Shown piece after piece: positions 1-8,812 of a stretch of DNA of 33,227 nucleotides. Position 1 is the stretch's first letter; each line of letters begins with the position of its first letter. Location: assembly GCA_043743145.1 (NCBI GenBank), contig JAYTXC010000143.1, positions 1 to 33,227 on the forward strand. Reading direction: 5' to 3'. A program made the translations under genes and the position numbers. The notes beneath the pieces are model-generated. The model worked only from the letters and a program-made list of their open reading frames with translations, did not search any database and was not told where the DNA came from. This DNA is from JANYGA01 sp043743145 (GTDB taxonomy: Bacteria; Vulcanimicrobiota; Vulcanimicrobiia; Vulcanimicrobiales; Vulcanimicrobiaceae).

Positions 1-1
1 C

Positions 2-259
2 GAGAACAAAAGCTACTCGGGGACGCGCGTTGGTTTCCGGTCGCACGTCATGGTGAATTCTCAAGAGACGGAGCGCCCGTTGCTCACGCCAGATGAGGCG
101 CGGCGTTTGCCCGACGACGACGCGCTCATTTTCGTCGCCGGACATTCACCGATCTACGCAAAAAAGATTCGGTATTTCCAGGATCCGACGTTTGCAAAAC
201 GCGCGCAGTTATTGCCGCCCGTCGATCACGAAACCGAAGCGGCGGCGAATCGTGTATGA
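2..259 (+). CDS. traG: TraG/VirD4 coupling protein, C-terminal end (partial)
   Basis: The reading frame is open from the first bases of the window, so this is the last 85 residues of a gene that begins upstream. The tail has the block typical of the end of TraG-family proteins: a YSG...VGFRSHVM stretch, then RPLLTPDEARRLP, then an ALIFVAGHSPI and AKKIRYFQDPTF segment. In this family the protein is a hexameric inner-membrane ATPase that brings relaxosome or effector substrates to the type IV channel; the ATPase core lies outside the window. It precedes trbB and overlaps its proposed GTG start by 8 bases, so the two are probably translated together. An ATG at 50 is internal to this protein and not a start. 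Confidence 0.82.
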   Translation, partial: ENKSYSGTRVGFRSHVMVNSQETERPLLTPDEARRLPDDDALIFVAGHSPIYAKKIRYFQDPTFAKRAQLLPPVDHETEAAANRV

Positions 260-1238
260 GGGCGGCGCGCCGCTGACACTTGCCGCGCAGAAGCGGCAAC
301 TCGTTCGTGAAAAACTCATCCGCGAACTCGGGCCCACGATCATGGCGGCGCTCGCCGATCCATCGATCGTCGAGATCATGCTCAATCCCGACGGCATCTT
401 GTGGGTCGACGTGCTCGGGCAAGGGATGCGCGATACGGGCGAACGCATCGGTGCGGCCAAAGCCGAGAATCTGCTCGGAACGATCGCCGCAATGCTCGAC
501 GTCACGATTGGTGCGGAGAATCCTATTCTTCAGGGCGAACTTCCCATCGACGGGAGTCGTGTGCAGGGCGTGCTCCGTCCCATCGCTGCGAATCCGTGCT
601 TTGCGATTCGCAAACGGGCGTCGCTGGTTTACACGCTCGAAGATTACGTCGAAGCGGGCATCCTGGATGCGAGCCATGCGATCGCCTTGCGGACTGCCGT
701 CGAGCAACGTGAGAACGTGCTCATCGTCGGATCGACGGGCTCCGGCAAAACGACGCTTGCGAACGCCCTTCTTCACGAGATGAGTCTGGTTGCCGGTAGC
801 GGCCAACGCATCGTCATCATCGAGGATACCGTCGAGCTGCAGTGCAGTGCACCCAATGTCGTGTCGTTGCGCACGAGCGACTCCGTCGATATGACCCAGT
901 GTCTCAAAGTGACGATGCGGTTACGGCCCGACCGCATCGTCGTTGGCGAGGTCCGCGACCACGCCGCTCTCGCCTTACTCAAGGCGTGGAACACCGGCCA
1001 TCCCGGGGGGCTCTGCACCGTGCACGCAAACGGTGCGGCAGCCGGTCTCCTTCGCCTCGAACAGCTCATCTCGGAAGCCAAGAATATCCAGCCGCAACCC
1101 GTTCTCATCGCCGAAGCCGTCGATGTGATCGCTTACATTACACGTACCGCAACGAGCCGCCGCGTGACCGAACTGGTGCGTGTCCGAGGCGTCGAAAATG
1201 GCGCCTATCAATTCGATCCGATTCCCACCAGCCCGTAA
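252..1238 (+). CDS. trbB: TrbB/VirB11-type secretion ATPase
   Basis: 328 residues, close to the usual TrbB length. It starts with the conserved N-terminal run EKLIRELGP, then ALADPSIVEIMLNPDG. A Walker A loop GSTGSGKTT lies near residues 160-168, an Asp box near VIIEDTVELQ, a Walker B region DRIVVGEVRD and a His box CTVHAN. These are the marks of the hexameric cytoplasmic traffic ATPase that powers pilus assembly and substrate transfer. I chose the GTG at 252 because it overlaps the traG stop (translational coupling) and removes an upstream extension of low-complexity Arg-rich sequence that reads as a shadow of traG. The next gene, trbC, follows after 23 bases. Confidence 0.93.
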   Translation: MYEGGAPLTLAAQKRQLVREKLIRELGPTIMAALADPSIVEIMLNPDGILWVDVLGQGMRDTGERIGAAKAENLLGTIAAMLDVTIGAENPILQGELPIDGSRVQGVLRPIAANPCFAIRKRASLVYTLEDYVEAGILDASHAIALRTAVEQRENVLIVGSTGSGKTTLANALLHEMSLVAGSGQRIVIIEDTVELQCSAPNVVSLRTSDSVDMTQCLKVTMRLRPDRIVVGEVRDHAALALLKAWNTGHPGGLCTVHANGAAAGLLRLEQLISEAKNIQPQPVLIAEAVDVIAYITRTATSRRVTELVRVRGVENGAYQFDPIPTSP

Positions 1239-1261
1239 CAGAACACTTGAAAGGACGATCC

Positions 1262-1612
1262 ATGTCGCTCACGTTCCATCGCCGAACCCTCACCGCAGCG
1301 GCGGCCTTCGCACCACTTTTCGTTGTTTTCGCAATGAATGCTGCTTACGCGGCGGGCACAAACGGCACGTCGGCCGGGCCGTTACCATGGGAGAGCGCGC
1401 TAAGTAACCTTGCGGGCGCGCTCACCGGAACGACGGCGAAGATTATTTGCATCATCGCGATCTTCATCGCTGGCGTCGCGCTTATCTTTGGTGAAGATCT
1501 CGGCCAGTTTGCAAAGCGTCTGCTCATGATCGTCATCGCGGCGGCCTTCCTCGTTGGCGCGGGTTCGTTCGTGGCGAACTTCATCCAGCCGTCAAATGGC
1601 GGATTGATCTAG
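1262..1612 (+). CDS. trbC: TrbC/VirB2-like pilin
   Basis: 116 residues. An N-terminal signal sequence has a hydrophobic stretch ending near AAYAA (about residue 30). Two hydrophobic helices (about residues 58-75 and 90-108) are separated by a short polar loop containing GEDLGQFAKR. This size and layout is that of VirB2/TrbC prepilins, which are cleaved, inserted in the inner membrane and polymerised into the conjugative pilus; some TrbC pilins are also cyclised, which cannot be judged here. The ATG at 1262 has an AAGGA ribosome site at 1251-1255, six bases upstream. It lies between trbB and trbD in the canonical order, and the call rests on that order as well as on topology because pilin sequences are poorly conserved. 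Confidence 0.85.
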   Translation: MSLTFHRRTLTAAAAFAPLFVVFAMNAAYAAGTNGTSAGPLPWESALSNLAGALTGTTAKIICIIAIFIAGVALIFGEDLGQFAKRLLMIVIAAAFLVGAGSFVANFIQPSNGGLI

Positions 1613-1616
1613 CTCG

Positions 1617-1922
1617 ATGGGTCCCAATCGCACGCGTGTCCGTCAGTCGCTCTTGCGGCCCTTGCTGGTCCTTGGGGGCGAACGCGAACTCGTCTTCGCA
1701 TCGGGCATGATCGCAGCCGTGCTCGCGTTTGCACTTGGCGACCTCGTGCTCGCGGCGATCGGGATCGGATTTTGGTTCGTGGCACTTTTCGTCTTTCAAC
1801 GGATGGCAAAACACGATCCTCAATTAACGCGCGTGTACATCCGACACGTCAATAAAAAGATCTACTACCCGGCGCAACCGCATGTCGGTGCGATGGAGCC
1901 AGAACCCAAAAAGCACCAGTAA
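1617..1922 (+). CDS. trbD: TrbD/VirB3-like inner-membrane protein
   Basis: 101 residues. The N-terminus is basic (NRTRVRQSLLRP), followed by an LVLGGERELVF motif and a hydrophobic hairpin of two helices (about residues 27-60), then a polar tail with FQRMAKHDPQL and YIRHVNKKIYYPAQP. The small size, the Gly-Gly-Glu-Arg-Glu block and the Y-P-A-Q-P-like tail are typical of TrbD/VirB3, a partner of VirB4 in the inner-membrane platform. It starts four bases after trbC and ends eight bases before trbE, so all three are surely cotranscribed. Confidence 0.88.
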   Translation: MGPNRTRVRQSLLRPLLVLGGERELVFASGMIAAVLAFALGDLVLAAIGIGFWFVALFVFQRMAKHDPQLTRVYIRHVNKKIYYPAQPHVGAMEPEPKKHQ

Positions 1923-1930
1923 GGATCCCC

Positions 1931-4639
1931 TTGAACGCAATCGCAATCGGTACGATCGTCATTTTGGTCCTACTGTTCTTCGCGTTGCGTGGGCAGAGCC
2001 CCAATGTCGTGCGCGAGTTTCGGACCAAGCTTAAGGGCTACTCCGACCTGCTCGTGTACGCGGCCGTTATTGAGGACGGGATCGTGCTCAATAAAGATGG
2101 CTCGTTCTTGGCGGCGTGGGCGTATCGCGGAAACGACCTCGATTCGGCGAGCAACTACGAACTCGACGCGCTTTCGGAACGTGTCAATGCGGCGCTCAAG
2201 CGCCGCGGCAGTGGGTGGATGATGCACGTCGATGCGATCCGTCGCCCGTCGCGCAGCTACTCCGCCCGCGGCAATTTCCCCGATCGCACGACGCTCCTCA
2301 TCGATGAGGAGCGTCGCCTGCAGTACGAAGCCGAAGGGGCACATTACGAAACCGAATTCGTCATGTGCGTCACGTATCTCGCGCCTGCGGATCGCGAGGA
2401 TTCACTCACGTCGTTTCTCGTCGAGGGCGATCGCGGAACCGAGACCTCAGCGTCGCGTGCGATGCGCAGCTTCAAGGCTGCGCTCAACGATATCGAAGAT
2501 CAGCTTTCATTCAATCTGCGCTTTCGGCGGCTACAGTCGCGACACGAGCGCGACGAACACGGCGCCGACGTCGTGTTCGACGAGTTGCTCGAGTACATTA
2601 ATGGCTGTGTAACGGGCAGCAACCATCCGCTGCGATTGCCGAAGGTCCCGATGTATCTCGATGCGGTGCTCGGCGGCGTTGATTTCTACGGCGGTTTGCG
2701 CCCGCGTGTCAACGGGCTCAACATCCGAGCGATTGGGATCACGGGATTTCCGAACGAGAGCTACCCGGGAATTCTCGAGGGACTGAATCGGCTCGCGATG
2801 TCGTACCGCTGGTCGAATCGATTCGTGTTTCTCGACCCCCAAAACGCGCGCAAGCAGATCGAAACGCGGCGCAAAAAGTGGTTCCTCGGCCGTAAATCGA
2901 TGCGCGGATATATGGCCGAACAAGCCGGTACAGGTCAGGCCTCGGGCGTCAACAATGATGCGGCGATGATGGCCGAGGACGCGCAAGCGGCGATTGACGA
3001 TCTCTCGGGCGACGTTGTGCGATTCGGCTACTACACCAGCACCGTCGTGATCACGCATGAAGATCCCGTCGTCGCCGACGAGCGCGCGCGCGAAGTGTTG
3101 AAGCTACTCTTCAATCTCGGATTCAACGCGCGCATCGAAGAAGTCAACGCGGTCGAGTCGTTCTTGGGCACGCATCCCGGCAACGGCTACGCGAACGTCC
3201 GCAAGCCACTGGTCCACACGCGTAATCTCGCAGACTTCTTGCCGATTACGACGATCTGGTCGGGGGCCACGACAAATCCGTGCCCGTTCTATCCGCCGAA
3301 TTCGCCACCGCTCGCATTCGCCGCTACCAATGGAGCCACGCCGTTCCGGCTCAATCTGCACGTCGGCGACGTTGGGCACACGCTCATTCTTGGACCGACG
3401 GGCGCCGGGAAATCGACGCTGCTCGGCATGCTCGTTGCATCGCATTTCCGCTATCCCAACGCGCAAGTTTTCGTGTTCGATAAGGGCTATTCAGCGATGC
3501 CGCTCGTCCGCGCGGCGGGCGGTGAGCATTACGATATCATGGGCGAACATGGGAGCCCGCAGTTCTGTCCACTCGCCCGCATCGACGATCCGAACGAACG
3601 CGCGTGGGCGGCCGAGTGGCTCGAAACGCTCGTCGCCCTGCAAGGCGTTACACTTAACCCTGCGAGTCGGAGGGCGATCTACCACGCGCTCACGCTCCTT
3701 GCGGAGAGCGAGAGCCGCACGATGACGGATTTCCTGAACGGACCGTTGCAAGAACCGGCACTTCGCGCGGCGCTCGATCGCTACACGCTCGACGGCCCAC
3801 TCGGGACGCTGTTGGATTCGAAGACCGATAGTCTCAACGACGATATCTTCCAGGTCTTCGAGCTCGAGCATCTCATGGAATCGGGGCAGAGCAGCGGTCG
3901 CAATGTCGTGCCGGTTTTACTCTACCTGTTCCATCGCATCGAACAACGGCTCGATGGGCGACCGACGTTACTCGTGCTCGACGAAGCGTGGACGTTCATC
4001 GATAATTCGCTCTTCGCGGAAAAAATTCGCGACTGGCTCAAGACGTTGCGTAAGAAAAATGCGGCCGTGATCTTCGCGACGCAAAGCGTCAGCGACGTTC
4101 TCGAAAAGCCGATCACCTCGGCGATCATGGAGTCGTGTCTGACAAAGATCTTTTTACCGAACCCCGAGGCGCGCAGTCAGAACTCGTCGGCGGCGTATCG
4201 GAAGATCGGGCTCACGGATCGTCAGATCGAGATACTTTCGTTCGCAATTCCGAAGCGCCAGTATTACTACTCGAGCCCGAATGGACAGCGGCTCTTTGAT
4301 CTCGGGCTGGGGCCCGTCGCGCTGAGTTTTCTCGGGGCGAGTGGAAAAGAGGATCTGACAACGGTTCGCCAGCTCGTCGATCTCTACGGTGATGATTGGC
4401 CAGCCGAGTGGCTCTATCAGCGAGGCGAGCGCGAGGCAGCGGCAATTTGGCTCGCGGGAGTTGATGGAATGCAACGTGCGCTCGAAGTAATGGGGCAATA
4501 TCGTCAGACGTGGCCCGCCGAATGGATGCGCGCTCTTGGGCGCGCCGATCTCGCCGAGCGGTGGCTCGAGACGTTCGAGAGTCGCGCGACGCTTACACCG
4601 GGGCGCCTCGCGGCCGGAAAGGTCGTCTCCCTAAGATGA
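1931..4639 (+). CDS. trbE: TrbE/VirB4 ATPase
   Basis: 902 residues, somewhat longer than the roughly 800-850 typical of TrbE. An N-terminal hydrophobic segment (about residues 5-18) is followed by the CagE/VirB4 N-domain beginning REFRTKLKGYSDLL. The ATPase domain has Walker A GPTGAGKST at about 488-496 and Walker B LLVLDEAW with Asp684-Glu685. An IFATQS motif and a C-terminal region with PSGKED-like sequence follow, as in the family. VirB4 is the largest ATPase of the secretion machine and is needed for pilus biogenesis and substrate transfer. The start is a TTG at 1931 with AAGGA at 1921-1925, five bases upstream; no ATG fits the conserved N-terminus. The stop overlaps the trbL start as ATGA. 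Confidence 0.95.
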   Translation: MNAIAIGTIVILVLLFFALRGQSPNVVREFRTKLKGYSDLLVYAAVIEDGIVLNKDGSFLAAWAYRGNDLDSASNYELDALSERVNAALKRRGSGWMMHVDAIRRPSRSYSARGNFPDRTTLLIDEERRLQYEAEGAHYETEFVMCVTYLAPADREDSLTSFLVEGDRGTETSASRAMRSFKAALNDIEDQLSFNLRFRRLQSRHERDEHGADVVFDELLEYINGCVTGSNHPLRLPKVPMYLDAVLGGVDFYGGLRPRVNGLNIRAIGITGFPNESYPGILEGLNRLAMSYRWSNRFVFLDPQNARKQIETRRKKWFLGRKSMRGYMAEQAGTGQASGVNNDAAMMAEDAQAAIDDLSGDVVRFGYYTSTVVITHEDPVVADERAREVLKLLFNLGFNARIEEVNAVESFLGTHPGNGYANVRKPLVHTRNLADFLPITTIWSGATTNPCPFYPPNSPPLAFAATNGATPFRLNLHVGDVGHTLILGPTGAGKSTLLGMLVASHFRYPNAQVFVFDKGYSAMPLVRAAGGEHYDIMGEHGSPQFCPLARIDDPNERAWAAEWLETLVALQGVTLNPASRRAIYHALTLLAESESRTMTDFLNGPLQEPALRAALDRYTLDGPLGTLLDSKTDSLNDDIFQVFELEHLMESGQSSGRNVVPVLLYLFHRIEQRLDGRPTLLVLDEAWTFIDNSLFAEKIRDWLKTLRKKNAAVIFATQSVSDVLEKPITSAIMESCLTKIFLPNPEARSQNSSAAYRKIGLTDRQIEILSFAIPKRQYYYSSPNGQRLFDLGLGPVALSFLGASGKEDLTTVRQLVDLYGDDWPAEWLYQRGEREAAAIWLAGVDGMQRALEVMGQYRQTWPAEWMRALGRADLAERWLETFESRATLTPGRLAAGKVVSLR

Positions 4640-6357
4640 AAATTGCATTCCTTCGGTCGTGGCGCTTTCGCGTGCTTTTTCTTCTTGTCGCTTCGGTCGT
4701 CATCGTGGCGTTGGCAGCGGGACCAACATTCGCGCAAAGCTTTTTCGACCCGACGAGCTCGGTGAAGAATTTGGTCCAGAGCTTTTATCCGACGGCGCAA
4801 GCGTGGGCGTTTAAGCTCTACACGATTCTTATCATCTTCGAGTTCTTCGCGCTTGCCGTTGGGGCAATTCTCTTTCGGGATAACATCGGTGAATTTATCG
4901 GTGGCGTTGCGCTCAAAGTGTTATTGGGAAGCGTCTTTCTCTACTTCGTTTCGAACGGGCAGACGTTTTTCCAAGACGTCGTCAATGGTTTCACTTCGGC
5001 CGGGCAACAAGCAGGCGGATCGAACAACGGGACACCCGCGGCGCTCGCCGTCGGCGGAATCACGGCCTCCGCGATTTATTTTGGAGCCAGTGAAGCAGCC
5101 GGTGTTGCAGACAACGGGTATGCCAACTCCCCCCTCGGCAACTCGTGTGCGGGCGGCTTAACCTTTTTCCTTTGCCTCATCGGCACGTCGCACATGGTTG
5201 CCGAAGGGCACAAACTCTTCCAACTCGTGCTCTCGAGTATCTCGTTGATCGTTCTGCTGTCGTTTGTTGCGATTCAACTTCAGATCATTCTCGTTACGAT
5301 CGAATCGTATATCGTCATGTTCGCGGGCGTGTTTTTTATCGGCTTTGCCGGTTCGCGATTCACGATGCCTTTTTCACAAGGCTACTTTAATTACATGATC
5401 AGCGTCGGTGTAAAACTTTTTAGCATCTATCTCGTCTGCGGGATCGTCTCACAGCTCATCCTTCCGATTATCGCATACGGTACGGCGGCCGCGGTCACCG
5501 CGTGCTGTACCCCCTTCGGAGTTGGGGCGTTCCTCGGCCTTGCGTTTGCCGCACTCGGCGGCGTGCAAGCCATCATCGCTGCCGGTATAATCTCGGCGAT
5601 CCCAGGGTACGCGGCCGCATTTCTCAGCGGGCAATCCTCGGCGTCTGCGAGCGCCCTCATGGGACAAGTCGCGAGTACGATGGCGGGCGCCGCACTCGCA
5701 CGCGGACAGATGTCGTCGTCGCGCGAATCATCGGTACAACGCGCCGAGCGGAGCGATGCAACATCCATGATGGCGCAGACCGCAACGAACGGGACGATGG
5801 CTCCCCCTCCCGGCAGCCCGGTCTCCGATAAATACGCGAAAGATTCAAACGGTCTATCGAATGCCGGCACGGGCGGAAATAATGCTGGGAACGGCATGCT
5901 ACAAGCTGGTAGCCAAACCGGTTTGTCGGCCACCACGCCTCCCCAGACACCGGTATTCGTCGGCGGAAATAACGCGCCCACGCCGTTGCCGCAGTCTTCG
6001 CAGTCCGGTCTGCAGCGCTCGGTCGGGCCGATGCGGGAACTCGATTCGGATACCGGTCGTTTGATAGCACAGGCCCAGACCGCGGAGGGCAGAACGCAGA
6101 TCGCGGGAGCACTCTCCCAAAGGCAATGGTCCGATCTCTCTTCTACACAGCAGCAAGCATTCCGAACCGACCCGGAATTGAAAAAAATCGCAAACGATGT
6201 TGCAAACGAACGGATGGGCAATCTCGACGATGCCATGCGGCAACAAATGCGTAGCGGAGATTACGCGATGATGCAAGGGCTTTCGATGGCTGTTCCGCGC
6301 GACCAAGGCCCGCCCACAGCGGCCCAAATCCGACTCTCGAATCCGGATCGGCTCTAA
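4636..6357 (+). CDS. trbL: TrbL/VirB6-like polytopic membrane protein
   Basis: 573 residues. A signal-like N-terminus ends near TFAQS, followed by several hydrophobic helices to about residue 330 and a long polar tail rich in Ser, Gln, Gly and Pro (about 350-573). This is the architecture of TrbL/VirB6, the inner-membrane channel component, and the position after trbE is right for it. In other systems the polar tail is exposed and variable. The ATG at 4636 overlaps the trbE stop by four bases (ATGA), which decides the start and discards a 42-codon extension into trbE. The usual trbJ (VirB5) gene between trbE and trbL is absent. The stop shares one base with the next start (TAATG). Confidence 0.9.
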   Translation: MKIAFLRSWRFRVLFLLVASVVIVALAAGPTFAQSFFDPTSSVKNLVQSFYPTAQAWAFKLYTILIIFEFFALAVGAILFRDNIGEFIGGVALKVLLGSVFLYFVSNGQTFFQDVVNGFTSAGQQAGGSNNGTPAALAVGGITASAIYFGASEAAGVADNGYANSPLGNSCAGGLTFFLCLIGTSHMVAEGHKLFQLVLSSISLIVLLSFVAIQLQIILVTIESYIVMFAGVFFIGFAGSRFTMPFSQGYFNYMISVGVKLFSIYLVCGIVSQLILPIIAYGTAAAVTACCTPFGVGAFLGLAFAALGGVQAIIAAGIISAIPGYAAAFLSGQSSASASALMGQVASTMAGAALARGQMSSSRESSVQRAERSDATSMMAQTATNGTMAPPPGSPVSDKYAKDSNGLSNAGTGGNNAGNGMLQAGSQTGLSATTPPQTPVFVGGNNAPTPLPQSSQSGLQRSVGPMRELDSDTGRLIAQAQTAEGRTQIAGALSQRQWSDLSSTQQQAFRTDPELKKIANDVANERMGNLDDAMRQQMRSGDYAMMQGLSMAVPRDQGPPTAAQIRLSNPDRL

Positions 6358-7070
6358 TGCGGCGAGTCATTTCTACGATCGCCCTTCTCATTTCGGCTCT
6401 CGTAAGTGCCGCATCGGCCCGGCCGCTCTATGGCGTCGCGACGACTCCCGACCTTACGCCGACGAATCTCTATTCTTTGTCCATCCCGGTCATGCCACCA
6501 CCGCCGATCGTCGCGACCGATTACGATGCATACCGGCAGGATGGCACCGCAACCGTCAAGGTCCCATTTTACGTGCCGTTTAAAAGCGGGCAACAAATGT
6601 TGTGCGATCCCCATGACGACAACGCGTATTTGTATCCCAACACGCCGTTCGTCGCGTGGATTTTGCAGAAGTATCTCACCGATATTCGCGATCGCCGGCC
6701 CTATGCGTTCCCGGGCGCTACCATCAAAAACATCCCCGACTATCTGTGGACCCTCGGTAGGGATCCGCGCAAAGCCTATCGCTCGAGTTCGTCGTGTTTA
6801 AATGGCTACGTGTTCTTTTCGAACGTGCCGGCTGGGAGTTACATTTTTATCGGCGAGATGAACGACTACGACCATGCGGCGGACGAACGTAGCGACATCG
6901 GGTATGGCATCCTGGGGATACCCTACTACAAGGGATCGCACATCGTCGATGCCTCGACCTATCATGGCACATGGTACACCGGCATGGTCCCGTTTACCGT
7001 AAAAGCCGGCGAGACGATCGAAGTTCCGGTGAAAGGTGCGCACACGTTCACGTTCGCGCCCAAACGATAA
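6357..7070 (+). CDS. Exported protein of unknown function, first of three
   Basis: 237 residues with a signal peptide (hydrophobic LLISALVSAASA, cleavage near residue 21). The mature part has two cysteines (QQMLCDP and SSSCLNG), which in the periplasm could form a disulphide. It also has a turn of the type FFSNVPAGSYIFIGE, which resembles the end of a small beta-sandwich as in carboxypeptidase-regulatory or prealbumin-like folds. I do not recognise the family. The start overlaps the trbL stop by one base, so it is made together with the secretion proteins. The two following genes share the cysteine and G-x-Y motif, so this may be a distant member of the same family. A pilus, VirB5-like or exclusion role is possible but unproven. 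Confidence 0.75.
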   Translation: MRRVISTIALLISALVSAASARPLYGVATTPDLTPTNLYSLSIPVMPPPPIVATDYDAYRQDGTATVKVPFYVPFKSGQQMLCDPHDDNAYLYPNTPFVAWILQKYLTDIRDRRPYAFPGATIKNIPDYLWTLGRDPRKAYRSSSSCLNGYVFFSNVPAGSYIFIGEMNDYDHAADERSDIGYGILGIPYYKGSHIVDASTYHGTWYTGMVPFTVKAGETIEVPVKGAHTFTFAPKR

Positions 7071-7083
7071 GACGGGAACCGCG

Positions 7084-7659
7084 ATGCGCAGTTTTTTCGC
7101 AATGGTCTTTCTGTTGACGCTCGCGACGAGCACCCGCGTGGCATTTGCAGGTCCGACTCAACCGAACTCATCATCGATCTGCAAACCGATTGGTGGCGAT
7201 TCGGGCATCATCGGCCGCGCTTCGTTCGGAACAGATGCCACCGTCCCGACCTACCTCCTCGTGTTTCCTCAGGGCCCAGCCTTCGATGCCTACGCCAAAA
7301 GCCTCGCATCGCCAACGTTCGATTTCTCGAAACCCGCACCGTCGTTCGATGAACAGCGGTCGATGCTCGCTACACAGGGCGAGCAGACTCGACTCGTTTC
7401 GGCTGCGCTCGAAAGTTCGAAAGTCGCAATGTTGGATAAAAAGGGAAACTTTGCATGCGGCGGGCTCCCGACGGGTGCATACGTCGTCGTCATTCCGGTG
7501 ATGAAACGCGAATACGATCGCGCACTCGGCGGCAACGTTTCGAAATCGACGTACTATATGGCCGTCGCCAACCTTCCGAAGCGATCGAAGAAAGATCGCC
7601 GAGCGGGTCGTCTGCTCGCACCGATGAGCAACTTCGCGCCGATGAACATGGGACGATGA
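7084..7659 (+). CDS. Exported protein, second of three paralogue-like genes
   Basis: 191 residues. The signal peptide is MRSFFAMVFLLTLATSTRVA, ending around AFAG. One cysteine lies near the mature N-terminus (SSICKPIG) and another in KGNFACGGLPTGAYVVVIPV. The middle has a VPTYLLVFPQGPAFDAYAKSL segment that lines up with PFVMVFPDNESTENFVTYL in the next gene; I judged this by eye. The ATG at 7084 follows the previous stop by 13 bases with a GGGAA-like ribosome site. The longer reading frame upstream runs into the previous gene and lacks a signal sequence. Function is unknown. The basic, Met-rich tail is unlike the rest of the protein. Confidence 0.77.
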   Translation: MRSFFAMVFLLTLATSTRVAFAGPTQPNSSSICKPIGGDSGIIGRASFGTDATVPTYLLVFPQGPAFDAYAKSLASPTFDFSKPAPSFDEQRSMLATQGEQTRLVSAALESSKVAMLDKKGNFACGGLPTGAYVVVIPVMKREYDRALGGNVSKSTYYMAVANLPKRSKKDRRAGRLLAPMSNFAPMNMGR

Positions 7660-8258
7660 CGTCGTGGCGCCGATCGTGCATCGTCGTCGTTGCGTGCACG
7701 CTCTTCCAATTTGGACAATCGCATGCGACCGCGATCGCGGGGCCGACGGTCGCTACCCAGCCGTCATGCACGGGCATCGAATCAAACGATCCGCAAGCAG
7801 CAACGCTCACGGGAACCGTGCCTCCCGGCAACGATACGGCACCGGCGCAGCCATTCGTCATGGTGTTTCCCGATAACGAATCGACCGAGAACTTCGTCAC
7901 GTATCTCGCGAGCCACGGCAAGCCGCCGGTCTTTGCATCGGGAACCCGAGCGGATGAGATGTTTGCATGGTCGCGTCGACAACTCGAACGCATGCGCGAT
8001 ATCCCGCACGCGATTAGTACGATGCGTCTGGCGTTCCTCGATAGCCACGGTTCGTTTCACTGTAGCGGTGTGGCACCCGGAAAATACGTGGTCCTGTTGC
8101 CCGTCAGTGAGTCGACGCTAAAGAACCCGAAGGCAGAAGCAATGACCTATTTCGTCGCGCGCGCGACGTTGAAACACGACGCGGTGCGGAGCCGTCGCCC
8201 GAGAAGCATCTCAACTAGTCCCTTTCGATCGATCGATGAGGTTAAACCTACGACGTAG
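7656..8258 (+). CDS. Exported protein, third of three paralogue-like genes
   Basis: 200 residues. The ATG at 7656 overlaps the previous stop as ATGA, which sets the start. A signal peptide (VVVACTLFQFGQSHATA) precedes a mature part with PSCTGIES near the beginning and GSFHCSGVAPGKYVVLLPVSES near residue 150. Both motifs match the second gene of the trio in spacing and sequence, so the two are paralogues. The cysteine pair could be disulphide-bonded outside the cytoplasm. No catalytic motif is visible. It is the last gene of the trbB-to-here run, and the coding style degrades right after its stop. Confidence 0.77.
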   Translation: MTSWRRSCIVVVACTLFQFGQSHATAIAGPTVATQPSCTGIESNDPQAATLTGTVPPGNDTAPAQPFVMVFPDNESTENFVTYLASHGKPPVFASGTRADEMFAWSRRQLERMRDIPHAISTMRLAFLDSHGSFHCSGVAPGKYVVLLPVSESTLKNPKAEAMTYFVARATLKHDAVRSRRPRSISTSPFRSIDEVKPTT

Positions 8259-8812
8259 CCAAGGAGACTTCGTGTGGCACATCCGACGATCTCTGCTCAA
8301 TGAGCATGCGCAGCTCGGGTCGGCCAAGCTATCGCAAAGCACGATGAACAGCAAACAACCGTCTTTACGATCGCCCACTTCGAGCTGGGCGCCCGTTTGG
8401 CAACAATCGCGGCATCATCTGAGATGTCAACATCACGCGCTAACATTGTTAAATTACGCCCTTATCCAGGTCAAGGTTTGCGGCCGTCGCGGCGAGTCGA
8501 TGTCGTACGATCTCGTGTCGATGCACACGCACGAACCCATTCGCGTTGCTCAACTGTGCTCGCTTTGGTGGACGACTCTCGAACAGAAAGCTTGCGAGAT
8601 GTTGCCCGTCCGAAGAACGCGCCGATGACGAAGGATGCGCTGCCGACGCGCTTGATCGGCTGCGCAATCCGAACTCACCAGGGGCGTCAACCTCTAGGGT
8701 CACATCTCAACAGTATCTCACCTCGCTACGCGTCAGCATCGCTTCCTGACGTTGTTGGATAATCTTACCCAGTAACCTGAGTCTGGAGCGACCTCGGGCG
8801 CCAGGAAACTAA
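8259..8812 (+). other. Gene-poor stretch with one doubtful small ORF (8272-8628)
   Basis: A strong-looking AAGGAG lies just after the previous stop and is followed by a GTG at 8272 that opens a 118-residue frame. Its composition (many His, Ser, Arg, Cys and Trp) is unlike the neighbouring proteins and matches no family I know. Another frame (8397-8762) is equally open and equally unconvincing. The most likely explanation is a decayed gene or a spacer between the secreted trio and the TPR remnant. I see no clear terminator or repeat here. Confidence 0.25.

Noticed and set aside
93..251. N-terminal extension of trbB to the ATG-type start at 93
   Set aside because: Would add 53 residues overlapping traG with low-complexity sequence; the GTG at 252 fits the conserved TrbB N-terminus.
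126..806. 226-residue minus-strand frame opposite trbB
   Set aside because: Arg/Asp-rich reverse-strand shadow of a well-conserved VirB11 ATPase; no family, no ribosome site.
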